Positions 55,651-64,000 of a stretch of 64,000 nt of DNA are shown piece after piece (positions within the stretch are counted from its first letter, which is position 1; each line of letters starts with the position of its first letter). Source of the stretch: Paenibacillus faecalis (GTDB lineage: Bacteria; Bacillota; Bacilli; Paenibacillales; Paenibacillaceae); contig NZ_LT985747.1 in assembly GCF_900289175.1 (NCBI RefSeq), positions 3,379,624 to 3,443,623 on the forward strand, in the 5' to 3' direction. The notes under the pieces were generated by a model that saw nothing but the letters and a program-made list of their open reading frames with translations, made no database searches and was not told where the DNA came from. Position numbers and translations under genes: made by a program.

Positions 55651-55710
55651 AAGAAACCTCACCATTGACAACGTCGGCTTTACTACCGGATATCAAGAGG
55701 AAGGTTTCTT
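55651..55710 (-). terminator. Terminator-like inverted repeat
   Basis: AAGAAACCT (55651-55659) pairs with AGGTTTCTT (55702-55710) across a 42-base loop, just past the stop of the dCache/GGDEF-like gene. Confidence 0.5.
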
Positions 55711-55718
55711 GTATATGA

Positions 55719-57155
55719 TCATTTTGCAAACTTCTCAGTGGATGTAATTATCGTGATTCGTTTTATCATGCCGCTTAGATTGAGCTGTTCATCTATTTTT
55801 TGACGAAGAGCATCAGCAAAATCTGCAGCCTTTTGAGGATCGGCATTCTCCATAACAATACAAAATCTTTCTTCGCTGTAGCGAAAATAGATATCCTTAC
55901 ACTCTGCAAACAAATCCGTTCCCCGAACGATATATTTCATCAACTCGTCTCCAATTGCATTATTATGCATATTACCTGAATCCATATCAACCAGAATCAG
56001 AGCCATCGGCTGACCTGAATCAAGGCATTCCTTGATCATGATACCTAGTTTATTGCACTTTACCGGTCCTGACAGACTATATATGTCCGTTTTATGATCA
56101 AAAGGACTTAAATAATTACGTATACTGTGATCCAGCTGTCTCAGTTCGTAAATGCGAGAAGATAATTGTGGCAGCGATGGCAGCACACTGGATCCCGTAA
56201 CCACATCTTCTGAATGCTTGGCTAACTTGTAAAGAGGGGTTGAAATATAACGAACAATAGCCCAGGCTGCAAGCAATATTAAGATGCAAATTGGCAAAAA
56301 TATGAGAATTATGCGCCATATAAGCTTCTTTATCGGTTCGTAAAGAACCGAAACTGGAGTTTGTGACACAATTCCCCAACCGCTCTTCGGCTCATAAGCA
56401 TAGCCTGCAAAAAACATCTTTCCCTCGGTATTTGTTACTTTGGCCGAGCCGCTTTGCCCGCTATTGACTTGTCTAACAACTTCATTCCCTGTAATGGGCT
56501 GATTAATCCTTCGGTAGCTTGGATGAAAAATGAGATGAGCCTTATCATCCACCACGTACACGTAAGAACCGTTTCCGTAGAAATGTTCTCTAAGCAAACT
56601 ACTTAGCACGTTGTTTTCTTCCAGATAAATGGTTCCTCCGGCAAAGCCCTTGTAATATCCCTCAGCATCATAAATCGGGGAGGAGATCATTAAAATTAAA
56701 CGTCCGGTCGTTGCTATGTAAGGTTCTGAAATAAGTGGAGTCTTCATATCAACAGCTCGAAAAGAAGCTTTCGAAGTAAGCTGGCTCCCGATCAAACTAA
56801 ATTCCTGATCCGGGGTAACAGCTTTGATCTGGCGATTGGCATCAGCAATGAAGATAGAGTTAAAATACTGCTCACTTACCTCGAACCAAACATCCAAGTC
56901 ACTTTGACTAAAGTCAGGATCTCCTGCCAATTGAGCAACATGATCCATATTGCTCTGCATCAAGTCCAAAATTTGAGTTGTATTCGAAGCCAGCTTACGG
57001 GCGTATTGATAATTGCTCTCCAAATAATTGCTGGTTAAAGACTTTATATTAGCGCTTACCGCTAAATACCCTCCAACAAAAGCGGTTAACACAACGGAGC
57101 TAATAACTAGTATGCCGAGAATAGTATGTAGCCTAAATCCTTTGCGCTTTTCCAC
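55719..57155 (-). CDS. dCache membrane protein with degenerate GGDEF domain
   Basis: A 478-residue protein that starts with GTG 57155, 7 bases after GGAAGG. It has an N-terminal membrane helix (about 13-35), an extracellular dCache domain (about 37-275), a second helix (about 280-305), a HAMP-like linker and a C-terminal domain with GGDEF-type layout (MALILVDMDSGNMHNNAIGDELM, split here: LVDMD and NAIGDELM). The signature GGDEF position reads YSEERF, so the active-site loop is lost and no diguanylate cyclase activity is expected. It may act as a receptor that still binds GTP or a partner. It is monocistronic. Confidence 0.85.
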   Translation of the reverse strand: MEKRKGFRLHTILGILVISSVVLTAFVGGYLAVSANIKSLTSNYLESNYQYARKLASNTTQILDLMQSNMDHVAQLAGDPDFSQSDLDVWFEVSEQYFNSIFIADANRQIKAVTPDQEFSLIGSQLTSKASFRAVDMKTPLISEPYIATTGRLILMISSPIYDAEGYYKGFAGGTIYLEENNVLSSLLREHFYGNGSYVYVVDDKAHLIFHPSYRRINQPITGNEVVRQVNSGQSGSAKVTNTEGKMFFAGYAYEPKSGWGIVSQTPVSVLYEPIKKLIWRIILIFLPICILILLAAWAIVRYISTPLYKLAKHSEDVVTGSSVLPSLPQLSSRIYELRQLDHSIRNYLSPFDHKTDIYSLSGPVKCNKLGIMIKECLDSGQPMALILVDMDSGNMHNNAIGDELMKYIVRGTDLFAECKDIYFRYSEERFCIVMENADPQKAADFADALRQKIDEQLNLSGMIKRITIITSTEKFAK

Positions 57156-57417
57156 GACGAGCCTTCCTTCATCCGCATAATGAACCCTGCCTTGCCCCGG
57201 TTGTCTAGGTAAAGAACAGGATTATTATCCAATTGTAACAAGTTTCTTGAAATATGTCGTTATGAAAACGGAGAAAAGACAGCAGTCAAGCCAAAAAAAT
57301 TAAATTTTTTTCTTTTTTCCACGAAAAAACCCAAGGATTTTCTTCACCTGTGTCGAAAGATTTAGATCAATAAAATTACGATCATGCTAATATTTTCAGT
57401 TTCAGGGGGTGATCCAT

Positions 57418-58665
57418 TTGGCCGGTATCAAAGATGTGCTCCTCCAGCTTTTATTTGCACTTACACCTTTTGTATTGTATAACGTTTACTACCGTAATCT
57501 TGAGGTCAACTACTCCCGAAAATTTATTATGATCACTTGCACAGTTGCCTTGCTTTTATCCATGACTTTCGCGCCCAGTTTACAAAGTGGAATTATTTTT
57601 GACGTTAGATATGTCATTATATTTTTTGGTATTTTATTTGGCGGGTTGAAGACCGGGTTTCTATTACTGGTAGAATTTATTATATATCGGCTTTACCTTG
57701 GAGGTTCAGGCACGATAGACGCCATGATTATTTTGGCCATCACCTTTCCTTTATCCCTTCTTCTAAGTTCTCTGTATCATCATGCCAGAAAAAAGTATTG
57801 GATAACTTTGATCGCCGGAATCAGCTTTTCCCTCATACCGATCATCGTTCTTTACATCACCAAACCGGATTATATACTGACCCATCTTACATTCAATCTT
57901 CTTGTTATGCCGATTCACAACAGCCTTGGGATCTGGCTGCTTATCACTTTGTTCAATAAATCCGTTACGGATAAAGAGCTTTATCTTACATTTATACAAA
58001 ATGAAAAAGTTGAGGCTATTAATCAAGTGGCCGCATCGCTTGCTCATGAAGTACGCAACCCTTTGACCACCGTCCTTGGTTTCCTGAAATTAATTCGCGC
58101 CAATACGCTAAACTGGGAAAAAACAGAACGTTTCATCGATATCAGCATTGAAGAGATTCATCGTACAGAGCAAATTTTGTCAGAATACTTATCGATCAGC
58201 AAACCTCTGGGTACTTTTCAGCAGCATATCGATCTTGTTACACAGATCAAAACGGTAGTTGAGCTGATGACACCATACGCGAACATGAATAACGTTTCAC
58301 TTGAAGCATCATATCCAAGTACCCCGGTATATATCATTGCTAACCCAACAGAGATGAAACAGCTGCTTGTGAACTTTATAAAAAATGCAGTTGAAGCCAG
58401 CGCCGAAATGCCCAAAGCCCGGGTCAGCATTCAATTTTTACAGCATCTCCAGCGGGTTCAGCTTGAAATCCAGGATAACGGTGTGGGAATGGATGAAGAA
58501 CAGTTGAGCCGGCTTGGTTCGATTTACTACTCAACCAAAAGTACAGGAACCGGCCTGGGATTAACATTTTCCTATCAAGCCATACGTTCTATGAACGGTA
58601 CGATTTCGGTAAAAAGCGAACCTTATTCAGGAACGGTGTTTACGATATCGCTGCCCCTTGCGTAA
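57418..58665 (+). CDS. KinB-like sensor histidine kinase
   Basis: The start is taken at TTG 57418 (MAGIKDVLLQLLFA), 6 bases after AGGGGGTGA; GTG 57409 overlaps that site and is less likely. The 415-residue protein has about six membrane helices (1-185) of the LytS/KinB type, then HisKA (His210 in SLAHEVRNPLTTVLGF) and HATPase (NFIKNAVEAS, DNGVGMD, GTGLGLTFSYQAIRSM). Size and layout are those of the sporulation kinase KinB, which feeds the Spo0F phosphorelay. No regulator gene is adjacent, in keeping with an orphan phosphorelay kinase. Confidence 0.88.
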   Translation: MAGIKDVLLQLLFALTPFVLYNVYYRNLEVNYSRKFIMITCTVALLLSMTFAPSLQSGIIFDVRYVIIFFGILFGGLKTGFLLLVEFIIYRLYLGGSGTIDAMIILAITFPLSLLLSSLYHHARKKYWITLIAGISFSLIPIIVLYITKPDYILTHLTFNLLVMPIHNSLGIWLLITLFNKSVTDKELYLTFIQNEKVEAINQVAASLAHEVRNPLTTVLGFLKLIRANTLNWEKTERFIDISIEEIHRTEQILSEYLSISKPLGTFQQHIDLVTQIKTVVELMTPYANMNNVSLEASYPSTPVYIIANPTEMKQLLVNFIKNAVEASAEMPKARVSIQFLQHLQRVQLEIQDNGVGMDEEQLSRLGSIYYSTKSTGTGLGLTFSYQAIRSMNGTISVKSEPYSGTVFTISLPLA

Positions 58666-58683
58666 GTATGACATTCAAAAAAA

Positions 58684-58725
58684 CCCATGAAAGCAGTAGA
58701 GAAGTTCTCTTTCTGCTCTCATGGG
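58684..58725. terminator. Rho-independent terminator between kinase and TPR genes
   Basis: CCCATGA (58684-58690) pairs with TCATGGG (58719-58725) and AGCAG with CTGCT inside it. A T run follows in the direction of the TPR gene. Confidence 0.8.
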
Positions 58726-58731
58726 CAAGCA

Positions 58732-60702
58732 TCACGATAAATATAACTGATGGCCATACATTTCCGTCAGTTTCTCAATGGCCCGCTCCAGAATATCCTC
58801 ATCAAATCCTTCCAAAGCTTCAATCGCTTGGATCTTCTCGACCGGAGAAGTTGCATCGTTTAAATGCAGTCCCCAGTTCACTATGTTCTGAACCGTGTCC
58901 TCTGGCTCCAACTGCTGAAAATATAGATGAGCCTTGTACAAATAACTGTCCGCATGTTCTGGAATAACGTTCAACACCTGATCAAATGCTTCCAAAGCAG
59001 CTTCTGGATCATTATCCCTGTAATAAATTTGACCCAAACGATAGTATGCTCCTGGATGGCCGGGCTGAAGCTCCAAAAAACTCATAATATCCATTCTAGC
59101 TCTTGTATAATCCATCATGGACAAATAAATGCCGCTGCGAAGACTGTAAAGTCCCGCGTAAGCCGGGTCCAGTTCTAGCCCTTGGGTGCAATCAGAGAGC
59201 CCTCTATCAAGCTGATCTGTCTCCAAAAAGCAGACTGCACGAAATTCATACAATCTCGGATTGCCGGGATGAATATGGATAACTTTTGTATATGCGTCAA
59301 TGGCTAAATCCCACAAACCCATCTCCTTATAGATATGACCTGTAGCTGTTAAGTAGGTTGGATGTTCCGCAAAATCCGGATCTAACGAAACCGCCTTTTG
59401 AAGCTCAATCAAAGCTTCCTCATTCTTGCCCTGCAAATACATAACATAACTTTGTTTGTTATGTATTTCAGGATGGTCGCTGAGCTTTAGCGCTTTTATC
59501 AATGCCTGTTCGGCAGCAGGCAAGTCACCCATCTCAATGCAAATATCAGCACGCTGGGTATAGTTTGCCGGGTCATCATTTTCCATCTCCAGCAATTTAT
59601 CATTTAACTGGAGAGCCTTGTCATTTTGATCCAAACGATAGTAACTATCGGCCATCCAGTAGCATGCAAGTGGAGATTCCGGATGCAAGCGGTATAGCTT
59701 TGTAATGATCTCTGCCGCTTTTTCCTCTGCCTCTTCCTCCCTATATAATCTGGCGAGCTCGAAATAGGGCCGAAAATCGCTTTGGTCCTGATGCATGGCA
59801 AGCTCCAAATCTTCTTGAGCCAAGTGGTTCTTTCCCCACGCTTTATAAATTTGCGCCCGCTTCAAATAAAGCTCAACAGCACCCGTATATTTTTGCAGTC
59901 CTTCCGACGCCGCCTCGACTGCCTTTTCGTATTGACCAAGCTGCATATATAAGTCTGCAAGGAGCCAGCGGAAGGAATAATTTTCCCTTACTTGACGCTG
60001 AAATGTCTTAAAAGCGCCATGGCTGTAATTCGTGCTTTCATCAAATAACGAGTACCCTTGATCGGCTGCGGCTTCATAGCGGTCTGCCAACTGCATCCCT
60101 TGTTTCAATACGGTTAATGCTTCTTCCACCGAATCGATCAAATCGAGACATCTGGCCAGCATGAAGTAATACATCGGAATCGCCCGATCCGGTTGACTGA
60201 TGCTTTCCTTAAAACAGGACACAGCCTCTGCAGGGTTACCACTCTCAAAATAGGTCATCCCTAACTCATAATAAGTAGATACAACGGTGCTTTGATCCTC
60301 TCGTTTAATCGCTTCCTTAAAATCCCGGATCGCCTCGTCGTATTTCCCCAAATCTTTATAAGCTATACCTCTTGTATACCAGGTTAAATAATTGTCGCTA
60401 TTCAAGCGAATTGCCTCATCCAGATCGGTTATCGCTTCTTCTTCCCGGTTCATCTCACGCAAAATATGCGCACGCCGTTCGTAGGCTCTTGCGGCCCCCT
60501 TCCATTCAATGACCTGTCCTAAATATTCTATGGCTTCATTCGAATGCCCGGTAATATGCAGTAGCTCGGCATAAGCAACCTGATCATCCAAAGATTGTAT
60601 GGCCCCTTGGCCCTTCCTGATATATTTAAGAGCCTTCTCCGTATTCTGACGTCTGCGATAATAGTTTCCAATTCCAAGCCAGATCCTGTCCATTAAACTC
60701 AT
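58732..60702 (-). CDS. Tetratricopeptide repeat protein
   Basis: A 656-residue cytoplasmic protein starting at ATG 60702 (MSLMDRIWLGIGNYY) after AAAGGGTGAG. It consists almost wholly of TPR units, about sixteen 34-residue repeats; the clearest are NYLTWYTRGIAYKDLGKYDEA and GAYYRLGQIYYRDNDPEAAL (shown in part). TPR superhelices bind peptides or proteins and act as scaffolds. There is no enzymatic domain, signal peptide or membrane helix. The 250-bp gap and a hairpin separate it from the ABC exporter genes upstream, so a link to them is not shown. Confidence 0.88.
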   Translation of the reverse strand: MSLMDRIWLGIGNYYRRRQNTEKALKYIRKGQGAIQSLDDQVAYAELLHITGHSNEAIEYLGQVIEWKGAARAYERRAHILREMNREEEAITDLDEAIRLNSDNYLTWYTRGIAYKDLGKYDEAIRDFKEAIKREDQSTVVSTYYELGMTYFESGNPAEAVSCFKESISQPDRAIPMYYFMLARCLDLIDSVEEALTVLKQGMQLADRYEAAADQGYSLFDESTNYSHGAFKTFQRQVRENYSFRWLLADLYMQLGQYEKAVEAASEGLQKYTGAVELYLKRAQIYKAWGKNHLAQEDLELAMHQDQSDFRPYFELARLYREEEAEEKAAEIITKLYRLHPESPLACYWMADSYYRLDQNDKALQLNDKLLEMENDDPANYTQRADICIEMGDLPAAEQALIKALKLSDHPEIHNKQSYVMYLQGKNEEALIELQKAVSLDPDFAEHPTYLTATGHIYKEMGLWDLAIDAYTKVIHIHPGNPRLYEFRAVCFLETDQLDRGLSDCTQGLELDPAYAGLYSLRSGIYLSMMDYTRARMDIMSFLELQPGHPGAYYRLGQIYYRDNDPEAALEAFDQVLNVIPEHADSYLYKAHLYFQQLEPEDTVQNIVNWGLHLNDATSPVEKIQAIEALEGFDEDILERAIEKLTEMYGHQLYLS

Positions 60703-60784
60703 CGTACTCACCCTTTAAATTTATATGTATAGAGCGGCGTTAACCATACTACTTTATTCGCCTTCTTATTCATATTTTCATGAA

Positions 60785-60810
60785 AAAGGGGACCCTACCG
60801 GTTCCCCTTT
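60785..60810 (-). terminator. Rho-independent terminator of the ABC exporter operon
   Basis: AAAGGGGA (60785-60792) pairs with TCCCCTTT (60803-60810); TTTTTC follows in the minus direction. It lies about 140 bp past the ATPase stop. Confidence 0.7.
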
Positions 60811-60952
60811 AGTTGTACCTATTATTTTGACGATAAGAAGAAGAATTGTCCAGAGATTAATCCGGATAATTCCAGCTGTTTCAAATTTGCCACCATTCAT
60901 CGCATGGGTAATATTGACAAAATTAAGCTCGATTTTAATTATGAATTTAAAA

Positions 60953-61978
60953 TCAGTACACCTTATGAATAATGTCCTCAAAATCCGGATCTTTCATCTC
61001 AATATCGTCCAGCTCTCCCCAACTGCCGAGTTCCTTCATCACTTCCAGCGTATTGATTTCCCGGCGGTTGGCTTCCACAGTAACCGTATTTCCTGCAACG
61101 TGAACGATACGGATTGCGGTCTGCTCGGCAGTCACTGCCCCGCCAGAACCTGATTTACATTCGACCCGGCTTTCCGGTCCGTATCGATCCGGCACTTGAA
61201 ACCGTCCTCGAAAGGTGACGGTAAACAGCGTTGGCAGACCGATTGTATCTCGAAGCGATGGAATCGTCCCATCATACGTCAGTTCTCCGTTATTGATAAC
61301 CATGACGCGGCTGCACAGCTGCTCGATATCGTCCATATCATGGGTTGTGAGCAGGACCGTCTTACCAAAATCTTTGTTCAGCAGTGTCAAAAATTCACGG
61401 ATACTTCGTTTGGCGTTCACATCGAGACCAATCGTCGGCTCATCCAGAAACAGAAGCTCCGGATCATGCAGCATCGCTGCAGCAAGATCGGCACGCATGC
61501 GCTGCCCAAGGGACAGCTTTCGCACAGGCGTTTCCCAGAACTTCTGCAGCTCCAGAAGCTCTGAAAACTGATGGATTCTTCGCTTCTTGTCCGCTTCGTC
61601 CACTTCGTACATTTTGGCCAATATATCATAGGAATCTTTCACCGGCAGGTCCCACCACAGCTGGCTTCGCTGCCCGAACACAACTCCGAGATTTTTCACA
61701 ACCTGCCTGCGTTCCTTGTGGGGATTCAAACCGCCGATGAGCACTTCACCCGTGGTTGGATGCAGGATGCCTGAGAGCATTTTGATCGTTGTCGATTTCC
61801 CGGCCCCGTTCGGTCCGATGTATCCGAGAAACTCCCCTTTCTCCACCTGAAAGCTGATGCCGCGTACCGCTTCTTTTGTCTTGTATTCCCTTGAAAAGAG
61901 GGTCCTCACACCGGAGAAACGTCCCTCCTTGACGACAGGCGTTTTAAATTCCTTGCGTATGTTTCGAACCTCAATCAC
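60953..61978 (-). CDS. ABC-2 type transporter ATP-binding protein
   Basis: The start is taken at GTG 61978 (MIEVRNIRKEFKTP), after GGGGGAG; the open frame upstream overlaps the permease gene. The 341 residues hold a full ATPase: Walker A GPNGAGKST, Q-loop VFGQRSQLWWDLP, signature LSLGQRMRADL, Walker B LLFLDEPTIGLD and H-loop LTTHDMDD. The VFGQRSQLWWDLP form is typical of the DrrA-like/ABC-2 subgroup that works with two EcsB-like or DUF990 permeases. With the next two genes it forms an exporter of unknown substrate in the cytoplasmic membrane. Confidence 0.93.
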   Translation of the reverse strand: MIEVRNIRKEFKTPVVKEGRFSGVRTLFSREYKTKEAVRGISFQVEKGEFLGYIGPNGAGKSTTIKMLSGILHPTTGEVLIGGLNPHKERRQVVKNLGVVFGQRSQLWWDLPVKDSYDILAKMYEVDEADKKRRIHQFSELLELQKFWETPVRKLSLGQRMRADLAAAMLHDPELLFLDEPTIGLDVNAKRSIREFLTLLNKDFGKTVLLTTHDMDDIEQLCSRVMVINNGELTYDGTIPSLRDTIGLPTLFTVTFRGRFQVPDRYGPESRVECKSGSGGAVTAEQTAIRIVHVAGNTVTVEANRREINTLEVMKELGSWGELDDIEMKDPDFEDIIHKVY

Positions 61979-61992
61979 CGTTTGCTCCCCCT

Positions 61993-62778
61993 TTAGCTTC
62001 CTGCACTTTGATATTTGGTCATGCCGAATTTCCAAAACCTTAAACTTAAAACCAAACAGATACCCGCAGCGGCAGCCGTTACGATAAACACCCACGGACC
62101 GAGATCCCCTCGCAGTATGTAAAGGGACGGAACATAATTCACGAACCCAACCGGGATGATGACGAGCAAAATGGTTGACATCCACTTCGGGTACAGACTA
62201 AGTGGATAACGGATCGCCGTACCCGCGGCATCCTCTGTGATCGTCTGCAGTTCAGTGATGCGGGTCGTCCAAAAGCCGCATGTGGCAGTCGCAAGTCCGA
62301 TGGAGAACAGTATGACAGCACCGGTGCTAATAATAAAAAGGGTTTGCGGAACCGCGATCCAGCCTGCCTGCCCGCTGGCGATCATGCCCCCAAGGGACCA
62401 TACGAGCAGAAACCCACCTTGAAGCACTTCACCGAGCAAAATGCGGAAATTTTGCGGCATCAATGCCAATAGCACCGGCATCGGACGGGTCAGCAGCTGA
62501 TCAAGCTCTCCGGTTACGAGATATTTTTCAAGATGATGGACTTCGTCTGCAAAGGTCCGATACACCGTTTTGGACAGGGTCATCACCGCAAACAAATAAG
62601 CGATTTCATACATGGACCAGCCTTGAATAGCCCCAAACTTATGCAGTACAATCGCTACCATCAAAAATTCGGATATTTGAATGAGCGCAGCTAAAAACGA
62701 AGCAAAAATAAAATTGAACTTATACTGCATACGGCTTTTTATGCTCATGCGGATCAATAGACCGTATAAGGACATCAT
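61993..62778 (-). CDS. ABC-2 family permease (second subunit)
   Basis: The start is taken at ATG 62778 (MMSLYGLLIRMSIKSRMQY), preceded by AAGGGGG; the frame further upstream overlaps the other permease gene. The 261-residue protein has six membrane helices and the layout of the DUF990/ABC-2 permeases, with RMQYKFNFIFASFLAAL, HHLEKYLVTGELDQLLTRPMP and RYPLSLYPKWM as landmarks. It lies 11 bp after the first permease gene and 15 bp before the ATPase gene. It probably pairs with the first permease to form the channel. Confidence 0.88.
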   Translation of the reverse strand: MMSLYGLLIRMSIKSRMQYKFNFIFASFLAALIQISEFLMVAIVLHKFGAIQGWSMYEIAYLFAVMTLSKTVYRTFADEVHHLEKYLVTGELDQLLTRPMPVLLALMPQNFRILLGEVLQGGFLLVWSLGGMIASGQAGWIAVPQTLFIISTGAVILFSIGLATATCGFWTTRITELQTITEDAAGTAIRYPLSLYPKWMSTILLVIIPVGFVNYVPSLYILRGDLGPWVFIVTAAAAGICLVLSLRFWKFGMTKYQSAGS

Positions 62779-62789
62779 CGATTTTATGT

Positions 62790-63566
62790 TCAACCCCCTT
62801 GCACCTCCACCTTCCGGCGTAAAAACCCGGTTGCCAGCAAACATGCTAGCGTCAGCAGCAGACACCAAAACAACGTTCCCCATAGAGCGGAGACGTTTCC
62901 TAAACCGAGATAAAATCGTGTTGGAACATACAGCAGATAAGGATACGGCGACAGCCAAGCGATGCGTTCCAGCCAGTCCGGCAGCCATTCAATCGGTATA
63001 AAAAATCCGGCGAGCAGGGTGATCATCGCATGATTGCCCCAATACAGCCACGCCGATTCCGTCGTCCACAATGCAGACGCACCGATCAGATAATTCATGC
63101 AGATCGACAGATAAGAGGCTCCAGCCAAAGCAATAGCAGCGTAAAGAAGAGAAATCGGTTGTTCCGGAAGAGAAAGTGAAAAAGCGAAGTAGTACACCAG
63201 GTAGATTGGAACGGACTTGTACATGAACTGATAAGCAATCTGACCCCACTCCCTGGCCATCAAATGACTGAACAGATGTACAGGACGCATGAGATCCAGC
63301 GAGATGTGACCTGTCCTGACAGATTCAGGAATGCCAAGCCCCTTCGTGATGAAGCTGGAGACCCATAGTGCAGATTGCGTAAAAGCGATGTAGCTAACCA
63401 TCCCTTGCGTTCCGTACTCTCCAAGTTCATTGTCAGCTCCGAGACCGATCCATATGCAGGCGTACATGAAACCAAACAATGCGCTGGCTATGTTATGAAC
63501 CATGTGCGCACCCCGATACTGCAAGTTTCGGGCATAGGCTTTTGAAGCCAGTGTGAAATAAAGCAT
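62790..63566 (-). CDS. ABC-2 family permease (first subunit)
   Basis: A 258-residue protein with six membrane helices and GGAGGTG upstream of ATG 63566. Landmarks are KAYARNLQYRGAHMVHNIASALFG, RTGHISLDLMRPVHLFSHLMAREWG and FFIPIEWLPDWLERIAWLSPYPYLLYVPTRFYLG (parts only). These are typical of the EcsB-like/DUF990 permeases found in pairs with one ATPase in Paenibacillus. It is the first gene of the three-gene exporter operon. The substrate is unknown. Confidence 0.88.
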   Translation of the reverse strand: MLYFTLASKAYARNLQYRGAHMVHNIASALFGFMYACIWIGLGADNELGEYGTQGMVSYIAFTQSALWVSSFITKGLGIPESVRTGHISLDLMRPVHLFSHLMAREWGQIAYQFMYKSVPIYLVYYFAFSLSLPEQPISLLYAAIALAGASYLSICMNYLIGASALWTTESAWLYWGNHAMITLLAGFFIPIEWLPDWLERIAWLSPYPYLLYVPTRFYLGLGNVSALWGTLFWCLLLTLACLLATGFLRRKVEVQGG

Positions 63567-63710
63567 ATAACACCTCCGATAAGTTGTTTGATGGCGGAAC
63601 CGCCAACTTCAGACAAGGCGAGAATGAAAGAAGGACAATAGCATACCAAATCATTCCACAATAGGCAAGATGTTTTTTTGCAGATGTATAAAAACTAGCG
63701 TAAACGGCCT

Positions 63711-63766
63711 AAGATTAAAGGATCATGCCGAACTTATACTTTCTTAAATGTGAACAAAAAAACGCC
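63711..63766. repeat. 56-bp intergenic repeat, copy 2
   Basis: About 86% identical to 46251-46306. As there, it ends inside the arm of a terminator hairpin on the 3' side of a minus-strand gene. Confidence 0.75.
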
Positions 63767-63802
63767 GGAAGCAGGAATCAAACCTGCTCATCCGGCGTTC
63801 TA
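63760..63802 (-). terminator. Rho-independent terminator of the thioredoxin-like gene
   Basis: AACGCCGGA (63761-63769) pairs with TCCGGCGTT (63791-63799) and AGCAGG with CCTGCT inside. In the minus direction TTTTTTTG follows. It lies directly past the stop of the partial gene. Confidence 0.9.
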
Positions 63803-63813
63803 TGTTATGACTT

Positions 63814-64000
63814 CTATTGCTCTTTAAGCAATTCCTCGTACTGTGAAAGTACATGATCAAGCTCGTCCAGGCGAACGAAGCGAGCGATACGATATACTTC
63901 CTTCCCCTCGAAAAACAGTAAAACCGTCGGTGCGGAAAACGCCAAATACGCTGAAGCCATGTCAGGCGCATCCTCCATATAAGCATATATCCCCGTAACA
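63814..64000 (-). CDS. Thioredoxin family protein (partial, N-terminus outside window)
   Basis: The last 61 residues of a gene that enters from the right edge. They include MASAYLAFSAPTVLLFFEGK and end with LDELDHVLSQYEELLKEQ. The stretch with the cis-Pro (SAPTVLLF) followed by EGKEVYRIARFV is the second half of a thioredoxin fold. The CxxC or equivalent active site would lie outside the window, so redox function cannot be judged. Confidence 0.75.
   Translation of the reverse strand, partial: VTGIYAYMEDAPDMASAYLAFSAPTVLLFFEGKEVYRIARFVRLDELDHVLSQYEELLKEQ

Noticed and set aside
61979..62185. N-terminal extension of the ABC ATPase
   Set aside because: It overlaps the permease gene in another frame, while GTG 61978 has a good ribosome binding site and starts the conserved domain.
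1..64000. CRISPR arrays, rRNA, tRNA, prophage or intact insertion sequences
   Set aside because: No regularly spaced repeats, RNA gene signatures, phage gene blocks or transposase genes were found by reading both strands.

Overview
The window looks like chromosomal DNA of a Gram-positive, spore-forming Bacillota, most likely Paenibacillus or a close relative. Reasons: strong AGGAGG-type ribosome binding sites, frequent TTG/GTG starts, many Rho-independent terminators, LplB/YtcP-type sugar permeases without their own ATPase, a transmembrane AraC regulator, the MqnB/MqnD menaquinone genes, KinB-like sensor kinases, YpsA and a YflT-type stress protein. No rRNA, tRNA, CRISPR array, prophage or intact insertion sequence was seen. 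The assignment is from gene content only.

Layout. (1) 1-3.7 kb: a partial CPA1-type cation/proton antiporter, a GNAT acetyltransferase and an aldehyde dehydrogenase. (2) 3.9-22 kb: one large minus-strand locus for an acidic polysaccharide. It holds a membrane-bound AraC regulator, a three-gene sugar ABC importer, then a DUF4091 (GH123-like) protein, GH35, a secreted PL8 lyase, GH88, a heparinase II/III-like lyase, an EamA transporter and a CehA/McbA metallohydrolase. Only the PL8 enzyme has an export signal, so the sequence suggests outside depolymerisation, import, then intracellular breakdown. (3) 22-31 kb: a stress protein, a PilZ protein, a two-gene unit of an isoprenoid-synthase-fold enzyme and a 79-residue NHLP-type RiPP precursor ending in Trp, and two paralogous 7TM sensor kinases flanking rhaD and a DeoR regulator. 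The isoprenoid/NHLP pair is the most unusual item here; its layout resembles comQ-comX. (4) 31-44 kb: the remnant of an ATP-grasp ligase in front of a MurE-like ligase and an Asp/Glu racemase, then a cyclophilin lipoprotein, an AEC transporter, a PatB-type lyase, an M15 peptidase, a TetR regulator, mqnB-mqnD, a mismatch DNA glycosylase and a DUF6612 lipoprotein. (5) 44-64 kb: ypsA, ald, a four-gene chemosensory operon (MCP-cheW-cheA-cheB, no cheR or cheY), a PAS-rich kinase with a NarL-type regulator, a dCache protein with a degenerate GGDEF domain, a KinB-like kinase, a TPR protein, an ABC-2 exporter (ATPase plus two permeases) and the end of a thioredoxin-like gene.

Three families of short intergenic repeats occur twice each: a hairpin element (27.1 and 29.0 kb), a degenerate palindrome (40.3 and 42.9 kb) and a 56-bp element next to terminators (46.3 and 63.7 kb). 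Coordinates of starts were adjusted to the best ribosome binding site; these choices are stated per gene.
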